From Rhynchopus euleeides (taxonomy: Eukaryota > Euglenozoa > Diplonemea > Diplonemida > Diplonemidae): 64,000 nt of DNA. The first letter of the stretch is position 1; each line of letters begins with the position of its first letter. The notes under the pieces are model-generated. The model ran no database searches. It worked only from the letters and a program-made list of their open reading frames with translations, and was not told the origin of the DNA. The position numbers were made by a program, and so were the translations under genes. The stretch covers positions 1,054,001 through 1,118,000 of the forward strand of contig OY723320.1 in assembly GCA_963210315.1 (NCBI GenBank). Direction: 5' to 3'. Positions 10,538 to 20,599 of this stretch are shown in pieces.

Positions 10538-12388
10538 ATGCCGGTCGAGGAGGATATCCGCCTGGCCCTGGTGGGAGAAGGCCTGCGTGAGCACAGGTTC
10601 GATGTCCAGCTGTCTGGCCGCAAGTGTGGGGAGATGTCGAAAGCGTTGCGTCAGAAGGTGGCGGAGGCCGGGGAGAAACCCCCTCAACTCGGGCTCTCGC
10701 GAAAAACTGTCGCGAAGAAGGAAGTCCCTCTGCGCGAAGAGGCTGAATACCGAAAGGGAAACCTGAGCGCGACGCTTTGCCACATCATTGATACATGCCA
10801 GTTTCAGGTCGACAGCCCATTGGTAGTGATCTCGGCGGACGGGTACAACCCGGGATCTGGGAGCAGAACGTCGCGGGAACGGCTGGCCGTAGGCATTTTC
10901 GACGGTGCCTTCGCAACACGGTTGGTGACAGTTGCCGATAAGCAGAAGGACGAGTACAGAACGTGGTTCACGTTCAACTTCCTGAAGCAAATCGCAAGAG
11001 TGCAGAGAGGGGTTTTCGAAAAGGCGAACGTGATGTTTCGGCTCGCCGGCTTTAGGGTAGCAGGGGACCATCTTGAGCTGTGGTCGGCATTTAGTAAGAT
11101 GGGGTCATCTTCGCACAGGAGCGCGTTTTGTACCACACCACGAAATGACTGGTTGAAACAGCTCCACGCCTGCCACAGGGCTAGCATCCAGGAACTTCAT
11201 GAAGCTGGGTTTGAGAGCCTGTACGCAGGGGTGTTCACCTCCACAGCGTACACGATCACACCCCCCCTGCACGACATAAAAGGGGTCATCGCAATACTCG
11301 CAGAGATCTTGCCTGACGGACCTGCCGTGCAGAAGGCTGTCCTTGGCAGCTCAACGTGTTCCAACATGACGGGAAACCAGGCCAGAGATGTTCTGAGTCG
11401 CTTACTCACCATTACCAAGACGAAGGGGGTGCAGCATCTACTCTGTATTGCAATGGAAATGCTTGTGCATTTCCGCTACAACGACATCCCCATCAAGTAC
11501 CACCAGGAGGGAAAGTGCGCGAAAGAGTTCATCTTCTCGCTCATCGCAATGCACATCCTTGTGTTTGTCCTGGAGTGGGTGTCACCTGGGAGAACATCCG
11601 AGGGGCGTGGTGTTACATATATCCATTCGATGAGCCACTGGTTTGATCCAGAAGATGCACACCCCCTCGCCCTGAGTGACGAGGAACTGGAGAGGGGGAA
11701 TGGCGTCTCCAAACGCCATGCCCTGAGGGTGACATCGCAGCAGACCGCCGAACGGGACCTGCTGCTCTTCGAAATGCAGAGGACCAAAGGCAAGGGGTGC
11801 GGCCTGCTGGACCAACCGAGCACCCCGACCCTCCTGAAGTTCGGCGCGATAAAGCTTTGCTGCTGTGTCACTGCGAGGAACGCTTGTTGGAAGGGAGCAA
11901 CGGCAGCACTGCAGCGGAGACTCGAGTCCCTCGGCCTTGGATCTCACGTCACAAAAAGGGGGCGATGGGGCCAACAATTTCTGGGCGACCCGGAAAACAC
12001 CACTCCAAAGGCAACGCTGCTCGCATGCATCTGCAAGTCCAAATCCTGGGGCAACAGCGAGGATGTGCCAGAAGTGCCAGAACCAACCCCATCCGGTACA
12101 GTGCCTGTGCAGCAGCATATCTGCATTGTGTGCTCCAAAGTTGTCCACACGAGAGAAGCACTGTTTGCGCATTATGATGCTGCACATCGGCCACAAAACA
12201 ACGCGCCGTGTCAGACTTGCACTGTCACATGCCAGGAGTGCGGCAAACGGACAAAATCGAAGGGACTGAGCCAGCACTACCTCAGTCACCATTCGCGCGT
12301 GCTGACACAAAAGCGTTGCTGTGTTTGTTTCGAGCTCTTTAAAACCACTGTAAAGCGCGACGAGCACATGAGATCCGCGCACCCGTAA
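10538..12388 (+). CDS. Putative transposase with C-terminal C2H2-type zinc fingers (transposon ORF2)
   Basis: 616 residues. An N-terminal helical region precedes a central part with VVISADGYNPG, GDHLELWSAF and SDEELERGN, whose acidic residues could be an RNase H-fold catalytic set (inference). The region PPLHDIKGVIAIL is a distinctive phrase I cannot assign with certainty. The C-terminus has three zinc-finger-like units (CIVCSKVV..H..H, CQECGKRT..H..H, CCVCFELF..H..H), suited to binding the element's subterminal repeats. Being the largest ORF inside perfect inverted repeats supports a transposase role. No known superfamily is assigned. Confidence 0.6.
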   Translation: MPVEEDIRLALVGEGLREHRFDVQLSGRKCGEMSKALRQKVAEAGEKPPQLGLSRKTVAKKEVPLREEAEYRKGNLSATLCHIIDTCQFQVDSPLVVISADGYNPGSGSRTSRERLAVGIFDGAFATRLVTVADKQKDEYRTWFTFNFLKQIARVQRGVFEKANVMFRLAGFRVAGDHLELWSAFSKMGSSSHRSAFCTTPRNDWLKQLHACHRASIQELHEAGFESLYAGVFTSTAYTITPPLHDIKGVIAILAEILPDGPAVQKAVLGSSTCSNMTGNQARDVLSRLLTITKTKGVQHLLCIAMEMLVHFRYNDIPIKYHQEGKCAKEFIFSLIAMHILVFVLEWVSPGRTSEGRGVTYIHSMSHWFDPEDAHPLALSDEELERGNGVSKRHALRVTSQQTAERDLLLFEMQRTKGKGCGLLDQPSTPTLLKFGAIKLCCCVTARNACWKGATAALQRRLESLGLGSHVTKRGRWGQQFLGDPENTTPKATLLACICKSKSWGNSEDVPEVPEPTPSGTVPVQQHICIVCSKVVHTREALFAHYDAAHRPQNNAPCQTCTVTCQECGKRTKSKGLSQHYLSHHSRVLTQKRCCVCFELFKTTVKRDEHMRSAHP

Positions 12389-12572
12389 GTGAGGGGGGGG
12401 GGGTGTTTGGCAGTTCAGGTACGTAGGTGATTTTGTTTGTCCTCGAGAGCGGGGTGACGTCGTGGGAGGGAGTTGTTTTGAGGCCCCACCCCCAGGCCCC
12501 CTGCCCACCTGGATGGCTCACCCCCCTCCTGGTGGTCCACCGGTGGGCAGCCCCTTCACCAATGGGAACCAA

Positions 12573-12847
12573 AGGAATTGTAAATGGAAAGTAATGGGGG
12601 GGTGGGTCTGTGCAGGGAAGATGGCTCGGCGTGAAAAATAACCTGATGCCATGCAAGGTACTCCCCTAGTTTTCAATGGAAATTGGCCCATATCAACAGG
12701 AAATGGCTGGAACACCCGTCGTTTCAGCAGGTTCACCCGTCGTGCCGACGGGTGCCACCCGTCGACTCGACGGGTGAACCCGTCGTTTCACCCGTCGTCA
12801 TTTCACCCGTCGTCCCGACTAGTCGTCCGGGCGACTAGTCCGTGGTG
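12573..12847. repeat. Right terminal inverted repeat of the two-ORF transposon
   Basis: Reverse complement of 8850-9124 with small differences in the number and spacing of the CACCCGTCG units. Confidence 0.8.
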
Positions 12848-13844
12848 TATTTCACTACGCACGAAGTACGCAAATTAGGGGGGGGGTCTCGTTTTTGGTC
12901 CCCCCCCCAGTTTTTTTTGGTACCCCTTTCTGCAGGGCATTAGTTTGACCTTCCCGACGGAGCCTGAAACCTGGTTACCCTGGTTATGACCCACCAAATT
13001 TTTTCGCTCGGGCGCTTCGCGCCCGAGTGCCTCCTGCGCCGTTGTGACCGCGGCGTGCTATTATCTGTCTCCCCACCCCCAGGTTATGTATAGTCTCTAC
13101 TTCCCCCGGGTTTGTGAGAGGTGTCAGACACAGCACACAATTCGCGCTGGTGCCAGGAGGATAACCCATCTACACGCCGACAGGCTTCCTGGCACTCCGC
13201 GAGCGCCCGAAGCTTGAATTGAGGGCATGGCTGCGGCACGACGCCCAGAGCGTGTACAGGCACTTGGCAATTTTCTCGTGGAGTTGCGCCCCGGGTTTCC
13301 CACCACCGTGGTGTTGCACCAGTCAGTGGCGAAGGACACGACGCGGTTCCAGAAGCTTTCCCAGAGATTCTGTCTGCTCCAGCAGAATGCTGCAGATGTT
13401 GGCCGCATTCCGGCTGTTGCAGTCTTGCGGCACGTTACGGGTTGATCACACACGAATCCGGGTCGCATGCTGGTTCACCTTCGTCGTGGACTGGGTTTCG
13501 TCAGTGAGGGACAGCGTAGAAGGGGGCTGTACAATCTTGGCCTGCATCTGCCGCCGAATGACAGATGCGGGTCGTGTCGTACTATGGCTTGGTGGGGCGA
13601 GCGCAGCAGGTTTCTTGGTAAGGAAAAACCCCGGTTCCGAGCCAGAATTTTGACTTTTTTTTATTTTTTAAAATAACATGGTATGACAAAGATCTTGCAA
13701 GAAATGTTAAGAAATCTCGAAATTTCTTAAGACGTCTTAATGTAATGCCGAAAGGGCTATTTCTTAAAGATTTCTTACTGATTTCTTAAGACGTGTTTCT
13801 TAATGCCTAGCATTTTAATGTCCATCATTCTGAAAAAGATCTTA

Positions 13845-14311
13845 CTGGGGGGGGCAAATACAAGAGTATATGCAAATACAAGGGTATATGCTAATACAAG
13901 AGTACTCCAGAAATCGCGATTTTAAAAAGTTCACCGAGCAAATACAAGAGTATACTCTTGTATTTGCATACTAGACTTTTGGAGAACTTTTGTGGGGTTT
14001 TCATCATAATTTGTGCTTCCAATGACCTCCCCCAGGCCAGTGGGCCTCCTGTCTGGAGTCGTCACGGTCGGGTGGGAGTCGCCTCGGGGGTGGGAAAGGC
14101 CAAGAGGACGCTCGTATTGTCTATTCGGCGCCGCTGCCCCATGAGGGCCCACCCGGAGGCCACATTTCTAGTATGCAAATACAAGAGTATATACTCTTGT
14201 ATTTGCATGGTAGACAACTTTTCAGCTAAAAAACAATTTTTTGAGAACCCTGAATTATGTAAGCTGGCACGGTGAATAGAAGAGTATACCCTTGTATTTG
14301 CCCCCCCCCAG
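13845..14311. mobile_element. Palindromic MITE, CTGGGGGGGGCAAATAC termini
   Basis: Inverted termini CTGGGGGG..CCCCCCAG with TA on both sides (13843-13844, 14312-14313). Inside, GCAAATACAAGAGTATA units repeat in both directions, so the whole element can fold. No ORF. It sits at the centre of a host palindrome (AATGTCCATCATTCTG and its complement on the two sides). Confidence 0.75.
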
Positions 14312-15133
14312 TAAAAGATCTTTTTCAGAATGATGGACATTTTTAATGCTGGGAGATATGGAAATAATGTCCATCATTTCATTAAGAAATCTTACAGGGG
14401 GGGGTCAAATAAACGTACTTAGTTGAATAGTAGTACTTAGCCGAATAGTAGTACTTATTTTTTTGGGGCTCTGGGGCACGTTGGGCCGTTGAATAGTAGT
14501 ACTTACTTTTCACCCTTTTTTTTTGGGAAAATTTTCCGTTTTTTTTGAGATTTTCTTTTTGGAGACACACAAATCTGCAAACTTTGGGGCAAGGAATGGG
14601 GACAACGGGGTCTATTGGTGCCACTTAGGGGAACCAGGGTGCACGGGGTCCGTAGAGGGGGGAAGTGACCTACGCTCAAAGATATGTCGTGACGAAGGGA
14701 ATCGGGGCATCCCCCCTCAGACACATACGGACGGGAAACCAGCGAACCCGCAAACTCCTGCGGTCCAGAGGCATCAGAACCACTGCTGAAGACCGCAAAC
14801 CCGGAAACCCGCAAACTCCTGGGGTCCAGAGGCGTCAAAATCACTGCTGAAGAGCGGCGCGCATTAAACGACTCCTCATCTACGGCGTCCGCAGTCCCTA
14901 CCACCAACGAGAAGATGTGGACGGATGGCCCCAGACACACCTCACCATAGATGTAGCCTTCGAGGACCAGCTGAGCCCACCCCCCACCCCCCGCAGCCCC
15001 CTTCCCTGACGTTGTTTGACATTCTCTCCTGTTGTGCAGCACTGATCAACACACGCCCGCAAACCCGCAATCCAACTGCCCAGATTTCACCATCCACCAA
15101 CAGAGCCAATAGCTTCGGCTGGTGTCCGACATA

Positions 15134-18100
15134 ATGATGACGTCCGATGCTTTCATGTGCCTCCTGCTGATGGAATGCCTCCTGTTCAAGATATTCGAGG
15201 ATGGGCCACCGCCATGCGCTCCCCGGCCTTCCTTCAACCAACTGGCCCGGGCCAGGACACGCTGCAATGGCCCGATTTTTTCATGGCCGAAGACACAAGC
15301 CAAACCTTCAACCAACCGGTCCGCGCCGAAGACACAAGCCGAACCTTCAACCGACTGCTCCGCGCCGAAGACACAAGCCGAACCTTCAACCGACTGCTCC
15401 GCGCCGAAGACACAAGCTAAACCTTCAACCGACTGCTCCGCGCCGAAGACACAAGCCGAACCTTCAATCGACTGCTCCACGCTGAAGACACAAGCCAAAC
15501 CTTCAACCGACTGCTCCGCGCCGAAGACACAAGCCAAACCCATTCCAGTCCTTCGGGGTGGGTGTGAGGCACAGCCGACGGAAGCGCACGGAGGCGGCCC
15601 CAAAAGGGCCGAGTTTTTAAAAGGGCATTCCTCAAAGAATGTCAAGGTGGGGTACTGGCTGACGACGAGCGACGTGGGGAACCTGCTGGTTCACTACCTG
15701 CAGCCCGCTGGTGTAGAAGCAGTGTCCCGTGTCGCCAACCCCCGGTATGATCCGGTGAAAAACCCGGACGGTACTCGTTTTTTTGAGTACTGCCAGTTCG
15801 AGAGCATCACAAAAGGGATGAAGCGCTATCCAGCTAGTCCCCAGGGTGTGGCGTTCTGGGAGACAAAATCGGAGTGGCAGGGTTGTGTGGTGAACACACA
15901 CAACAACACAGGCCTCCACTGGGTCTTTTGTGCTTTCCGGGAGGATGAGTGTATCGTGATTGACGACCACGCGATCATTCACGGTTCTCCACTCGCCAAG
16001 AGCCTCGAGCAGAAGTTCAGCACTGTCCGTGTGGTGTTGAGTGGGATGCAGAAGGACGCGTGGTCGTGTGGGATTCAGGCCGTCCGGCATGCAACACACT
16101 TTTTCCCCACACGGATTCATCAGCTGTCTTCAGCTGCTGATATCGAGCGGGAGGTCCAAGAACGCCAGGCACCCTCCAAAGACGATCTCAAATCTGTGCT
16201 CCGTGATCTTCGGGAGCTGTTGGCTGCGGAGACCGCGTGCGCGATTGTGGTTTCTGCGAGCAACGACGACGCTGGACCGAACGACGACACTACCTCAGAG
16301 AACGATGACGCTGACTCAGAGGGCGGCGCTGGATCGAATGGCAGCTCTGAGAGCACCTGCGACGACGACGACGACGACGACATCGAAAAAGTCTCTGTTC
16401 TCGAAGAACTCGAAAAGAACGGCTCTGATGACGGGAGTGGGGACAGTGGGGAGGGAAGGGAGGAAGGGAACACGGGTGGGGAAGGGAACACGGGTGGGGA
16501 TACCGAGAGTGCAACGAAGGGGGAGACCCCTTCCCCGGATATTGTGCTCTCGGTTGAAAACCTAAAGGAGTTTTTGGGGGGGGAAATTACGCACTGCAGG
16601 GCCCCTTCAAAGGTTGGGGATACAACCCGCCGGGCCTGCTACACGTCCCACTACAAGCAGGCTGTAGCCTCCTTGTTGTGGGCTGGGCTCCCGGTGATGG
16701 AGACCATGCGTGCTTACCTTTTTGCTCCTCCTACTCCTCCTGGTAACCCTCCTATCCAAGTGAACCGGGACCAGTGTTCGACAACGGCAACTCGTTGGAA
16801 GAGAGACTTTCCCAAGGATAAGGCGATGAAGAGCCTCCCAGCAAATGATGGAAAAACACATGCCAAAAGAAAGGCGGGGGGGGGGAGGTCGTGTTTCTTT
16901 CCTGAGGTGGAGGCCCACGTGCTTAAAGAAGTGGGAGAACGGCGGAAGAACGACTTGCCAACGACACGCCGCAAAATCAAGGAGCTTGCCATGTCCTTTG
17001 TTCCCTTCCCGAAAGGCTTCCAGGCTTCGGTGGAGTGGATTGACGGTTGGGCCAGGAGAAACAAGTTTCAATTTCGTACTTCGCGCATTGCCAAGCTTTC
17101 TCTTGAAAAAGCCCGGGTCCAGTTGCACAGCTTCTGGTCCACCATCAGACGCCTCTCCATCGGGTCCGAGCTGCTGCACAACCCCTTTGGTACTTTTGAC
17201 CTGGTTGTGAATGTGGATGAGTCTGCCTTGTACAAGAGCTCTACCCGCAGGGACAAACTGTTGTGCTACACCACTGACACCAACATCATGGTCGATACCG
17301 ATGCTGGCAAAAATAGATTTGCCACGTTGATTGGTGCTGTCACGTTCAGTGTGAAAGACAGGACCATTCTTGCGACAAAGCAGTCGATCGTTTTTAAAGG
17401 TGCGGGCGAGAGGATAAAGAAGGAGGAGCATCAGATTCACAAAGACTCGGGGGTTAACTGTACTTTCCAGAAAACCGGCTGGGTCAAAGAAGCCGAGTGG
17501 CGGTGGTGGATTGACAGCGTCTTGGCCCCCATTTGCAAAAACAAAAACGTGCTTGTCATTTATGACTCGGCGACAACACACATTGCACCAAAAAATGTTG
17601 CGTACTTGCACAGGAAGACGGGGGCGAAGTCAGCGGTCATTCCAGGTGGGTTGACAGGAACAGTGCAGTACCTTGATGTGCATGCATTTGCACCATTCAA
17701 GGCTGCCTTCCACACTCACCTGGAAGGGCTCAAGGACAAAGCCCGTCTCGAGATGAAGAAATCAACAGCCGAAGGTTTTCGCCAGGATTGTCGCTTCACA
17801 GAGAGGTGGTACCGCGAGGCCATGTGCACCTCTGTTGGAGCTGTTTGGGGAAAGTTGGTGGAAAGTGTGAGGGGGGAGGTGGTAGCCGAGCGCTTGCGGG
17901 ATATGGGGTACGTGCTGAAGGTGTCGGGTGAGGAGGACGGGTTCGTGAAGAGCTCCCTTTGTCCGGACCTCACCTTCGCACCAAGCACAGAAACATCCCC
18001 TGAGGCTGGTGGTGCGGACCTTGAACCTGGGTTGGACGGGAAGGCAAAAGAGAGCACAGAGAAGCAGTCCACCCAAAAGAAAGTTGTGTCTCAGCCAACC

Positions 18101-18319
18101 CAACAGTCAAGCATCTTGGCATGGGCGAAGCCGGTTCGTGTGAACTCTCTCACACAGACACAGCCTTCCCAGTCCTCCCAGTCCTCCCAAAAGAAGCGCG
18201 CAGCGTCCCCGACCACCCAGACTCCCAACAAACACCGCAGGCTCTGCAAAGGGTGTAGGAAGTCTGGGCACAACATGCAGACTTGCCCCAACAAGCCCAA
18301 GAACTTGAAGAAGAAGTAA
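15134..18319 (+). CDS. Ulp1-like cysteine protease / DDE_1 transposase fusion protein
   Basis: About 1061 residues from the ATG at 15134; a CAG acceptor-like site lies 87 bases upstream. Order: a 13-residue tandem repeat region (KTQAEPSTDCSAP units), a C48/Ulp1-type protease fold with GLHWVFCAF (His), IDDH (Asp), and GMQKDAWSCG (Gln and Cys), then a long acidic Ser/Asp linker, then a DDE_1 (pogo/Jerky-type) transposase with NVDESALY, VIYDSATTH and YLDVHAFAPF supplying the three Asp residues, and a final zinc knuckle CKGCRKSGHNMQTC. The protease may process the protein or remove SUMO/ubiquitin-like tags (inference). The stop is 464 bases inside the right terminus. The second copy lacks the protease part. 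Confidence 0.8.
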   Translation: MMTSDAFMCLLLMECLLFKIFEDGPPPCAPRPSFNQLARARTRCNGPIFSWPKTQAKPSTNRSAPKTQAEPSTDCSAPKTQAEPSTDCSAPKTQAKPSTDCSAPKTQAEPSIDCSTLKTQAKPSTDCSAPKTQAKPIPVLRGGCEAQPTEAHGGGPKRAEFLKGHSSKNVKVGYWLTTSDVGNLLVHYLQPAGVEAVSRVANPRYDPVKNPDGTRFFEYCQFESITKGMKRYPASPQGVAFWETKSEWQGCVVNTHNNTGLHWVFCAFREDECIVIDDHAIIHGSPLAKSLEQKFSTVRVVLSGMQKDAWSCGIQAVRHATHFFPTRIHQLSSAADIEREVQERQAPSKDDLKSVLRDLRELLAAETACAIVVSASNDDAGPNDDTTSENDDADSEGGAGSNGSSESTCDDDDDDDIEKVSVLEELEKNGSDDGSGDSGEGREEGNTGGEGNTGGDTESATKGETPSPDIVLSVENLKEFLGGEITHCRAPSKVGDTTRRACYTSHYKQAVASLLWAGLPVMETMRAYLFAPPTPPGNPPIQVNRDQCSTTATRWKRDFPKDKAMKSLPANDGKTHAKRKAGGGRSCFFPEVEAHVLKEVGERRKNDLPTTRRKIKELAMSFVPFPKGFQASVEWIDGWARRNKFQFRTSRIAKLSLEKARVQLHSFWSTIRRLSIGSELLHNPFGTFDLVVNVDESALYKSSTRRDKLLCYTTDTNIMVDTDAGKNRFATLIGAVTFSVKDRTILATKQSIVFKGAGERIKKEEHQIHKDSGVNCTFQKTGWVKEAEWRWWIDSVLAPICKNKNVLVIYDSATTHIAPKNVAYLHRKTGAKSAVIPGGLTGTVQYLDVHAFAPFKAAFHTHLEGLKDKARLEMKKSTAEGFRQDCRFTERWYREAMCTSVGAVWGKLVESVRGEVVAERLRDMGYVLKVSGEEDGFVKSSLCPDLTFAPSTETSPEAGGADLEPGLDGKAKESTEKQSTQKKVVSQPTQQSSILAWAKPVRVNSLTQTQPSQSSQSSQKKRAASPTTQTPNKHRRLCKGCRKSGHNMQTCPNKPKNLKKK
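15288..15540 (+). repeat. 39-bp in-frame tandem repeat in the transposase gene
   Basis: About six to seven units starting GAAGACACAAGCC and encoding 13 residues each (KTQAEPSTDCSAP and close variants). Units differ by a few bases. No spacer, so not a CRISPR array. Confidence 0.8.
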
Positions 18320-19305
18320 GTTGGGGCGTGCTGGTTGTGGCTTGTCTTTTTCACATCTTTTTTTTAAGCATCAACGCACCAACCAACCACCGACAGTGAA
18401 GCTGACAGCTCTGATGAACTGTGTATGCTTTCACTAACTCAACAAGAATGTCAACCAGGGGGGGCACCAGAGGGGGGGGGGGCAATACAAATCAAAACGG
18501 TACGAAACCAAATGAGGGGCGAGTGGTAGGACGAGAACAGAGCGGATACTCGACCGGAAGGCAGAAGAAGTGAGAGACGGACGACAGCAGTGACCAGCGC
18601 GCCCCTGGTGGACCAAACAGCCCCGCAGAGCCCCTGCAAACAGCGTTTTTAGGAAAAGTTGAATAGACGTACTAAGTACGTCTATTCGCTCGCAAACTAT
18701 TTATTAATTTTCTGGCGAGGTCGATTTAGGCCCGCGCGTTCGCCGAATAGTAGTACTAAGTACGTTTATTTGACCCCCCCCTGTAAGAAATCCTGCATTT
18801 CTTAAAAATAATGGGGGTCATTAATTTAAGAAATTTAATGCAGCACCTGCATTAAGACGTCTTAAGAAAGAAGTGAAAAGATCCTTTTCTTATTAAGACC
18901 TTTGTCATACCATGAAATAACCAGGTTTCTCCAAATCCTGGTTATCATAACCGGATAACCAGCCCAAACTAATGCCCTGCTTTCTGTGTGGCTACTGAGA
19001 CAGGACTGGAGGCACTGTGCTGACCGAGACAGAAAAATATTGCCAGAACTCACCTCCGGGAGCCACGTAGCACCGCCACAACACCGCATCATCCCACACA
19101 GACGTCATGAACACTGTGTAAGGATTTTACGCATGTTCCCTTACGTGGGAACAATGTCAGGTGAACAGGAGTCGCTGTTCACCATCGTAGCCTCTGTGCA
19201 GGGGTTGCGATGCCTCGCGGGGACCATTAGTGAATGTGTCTCCGCGAGAAGGTGCTGGGGCTGCTGGATGAGGTGGGGTTGCAGCCGGCCGGCGAGTGCC
19301 TGGAG

Positions 19306-19735
19306 CAAGGTTCTCAGAGGGGCCCGGCCCCAAGTACCTTTTTTTGGGCCCCTGGTACTTGGTCCTGTACCAAGCCCCAAAAAAAGGGGCCGGCCCCACG
19401 GCCCTTTTGGTACAGTACCATGGTTTTTGGTACAGTACCTGGTACTGTACCATGGTACTTCAGCCTGTGTACCATGGTACAGTCCCAGGTACTGTACCAA
19501 GTACCAGGTACATGTACCTGGGCCGGGGTGGTCCGAAAATCTGAATTTTTTTGAAAGGCCAAATCTGGCTCTGTGGGTGTGCATATGTCCCAAAAATGTG
19601 ATCCCGGGCATTTTTGGGCACATTCGCGACATTTTCCCCAAAAAATGTCGCCAAATGGGTGGACCATTTTTGGATCCTATTCACCATGGGGCCGGCCCCA
19701 TTGGGCCCATGGGCCGGGCCCCTCTGAGAACCTTG
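19306..19735. mobile_element. GTAC-palindrome MITE with 7-bp duplication
   Basis: Termini CAAGGTTCTCAGAGGGG and its complement, flanked by CCTGGAG (19299-19305, 19736-19742). Interior is a dense run of GGTACAGTACC, GTACCATGGTAC and GGCCGGCCCC palindromes with no ORF. Nested in the GGTGCCCC element. Confidence 0.75.
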
Positions 19736-20480
19736 CCTGGAGGTGCATCTGCTGAGGGGCGGCGATGTGACCTCGGCGGACATGCGGCCTCTCCCGGAGG
19801 GGCTGTGGCAGAGCGTGGACGCTGGTTCAGCGTTGTTCGTTCTGGCCAAGGCGGAGACAGCGCCTGCTTCCCGCCTGGACGTGCGTGAGTGGGTCGACAC
19901 CGCCATGCAGTGCCACGGACCCTGCGAACACCGTGAAGCTGGGCCACTTCACTGCCCAGTACAGGATCAACGGATAAGAAGACGGTCTGGTCCCTGTCAG
20001 AGCTGCACGCCTCGAGCATCGCATCGTTCCTAGCCACAGAGAAGAGGTCTAAGTCCGTGTCGTTTTCTTGTACCAACCAACAGAGTTGCAAAGACGACTG
20101 GGGAAGCGGGTACCGAGTTAAAAAAATAGCCCACTGCGTCGAAACCCGCACCAAAGACTGCAGCACCTGCAGCGCCTGCACCCGTCCTGACCCCGGAGCA
20201 GCAGGACCTGCTTGAGTTTGGGGGAGGCGGGGCTCTGGCTGGGGCTGGTAAAGGGGACCAAAAAAGGGGACCCCCCCCCCCCCCGATTTCACTACGCACA
20301 AAGTACGCAATTTAGGGGGTGTCGGGGGCACCATAATTTATGGTGTTACCGAAATCGGGGCAAGTTCGCACGAACGGGGCACGAAATATCAGGGTGGGCC
20401 CTTTTTTTCTCTTTCCCCCAAGTATGCCTGGTCGGGATTCCACTTTTTCTCCAAGGGTTTTTAGGGAGGGAAATGGCGCG

Positions 20481-20563
20481 CAATGAGCCCCTGTGGCAGG
20501 TGGCTCTTCCTTGGTGATGGTGCGCGTATCCATGTGTACGCTGTCAGCGCCCTGCTGGACTAA
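20481..20563 (+). pseudogene. 3' remnant of a UBL-WD40 gene
   Basis: The final 27 codons of a WD40 paralogue (PCGRWLFLGDGARIHVYAV.. to the stop), almost identical to the end of the gene at 23931. Everything upstream is missing and is replaced by unrelated sequence and the transposon nest. The similarity continues past the stop for about 280 bases, so a segment spanning gene end and leader was duplicated. Confidence 0.75.
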
Positions 20564-20599
20564 CACACCTCTTGAGCATGCGATGTCCCCTATCGACCT

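Larger units (their letters stand above)
8850..12847. mobile_element. Two-ORF TA-duplicating transposon with 275-bp inverted repeats
   Basis: Begins CACCACGGACTAGTC and ends with its reverse complement, flanked by TA on both sides (8848-8849, 12848-12849). Terminal inverted repeats 8850-9124 and 12573-12847 are about 275 bases each and packed with CGACGGGTG / CACCCGTCG units. It carries two + strand ORFs (9401-10369, 10538-12388). It sits inside the GGTGCCCC element. The superfamily is not recognised. Confidence 0.8.
14395..18783. mobile_element. pogo/Tc1-like transposon with protease-transposase fusion
   Basis: Termini CAGGGGGGGGTCAAATAA..TTATTTGACCCCCCCCTG with a TA duplication (14393-14394, 18784-18785). 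Subterminal repeats contain GAATAGTAGTACTTA and TACGTACTT motifs. It encodes a 1061-residue protein with a C48-type protease region and a DDE_1 transposase. A second, internally deleted copy lies at 32626-35293 in reverse. Confidence 0.85.
12933..18979. mobile_element. CAGGGCATTAG-type transposon with 7-bp duplication, carrying nested elements
   Basis: Ends CAGGGCATTAGTTTG and its reverse complement, flanked by CTTTCTG (12926-12932, 18980-18986). The uninserted site CCCTTTCTGTGTGGC is seen near 44645. Subterminal DNA is rich in palindromic TTAAGAAAT / AAGACGTCTTAA motifs. It contains a palindromic MITE (13845-14311) and the protease-DDE transposon (14395-18783). Its own coding content is not recognisable. 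Confidence 0.75.
8829..20332. mobile_element. Outer GGTGCCCC-type DNA transposon (copy 1) holding several nested elements
   Basis: Termini GGTGCCCC..GGGGCACC flanked by a 7-bp duplication ATAATTT (8822-8828 and 20333-20339). Its own sequence is only 8829-8849, about 12848-12932 and about 18987-19305 plus 19736-20332. A second copy at 44546-45556 shows the uninterrupted arrangement (CACTACGCACAAACTACGC, then TTTCTGTGTGGC), which proves where the inner elements landed. No transposase of its own is visible, so it is probably non-autonomous. Confidence 0.8.

Noticed and set aside
13219-13653. Short frames in the CAGGGCATTAG element
   Set aside because: Overlapping frames in several phases with no recognisable motif; not enough to call a gene.
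15288-15540. CRISPR-like array
   Set aside because: Units are directly joined, in frame and coding; no spacers, and the genome is eukaryotic.
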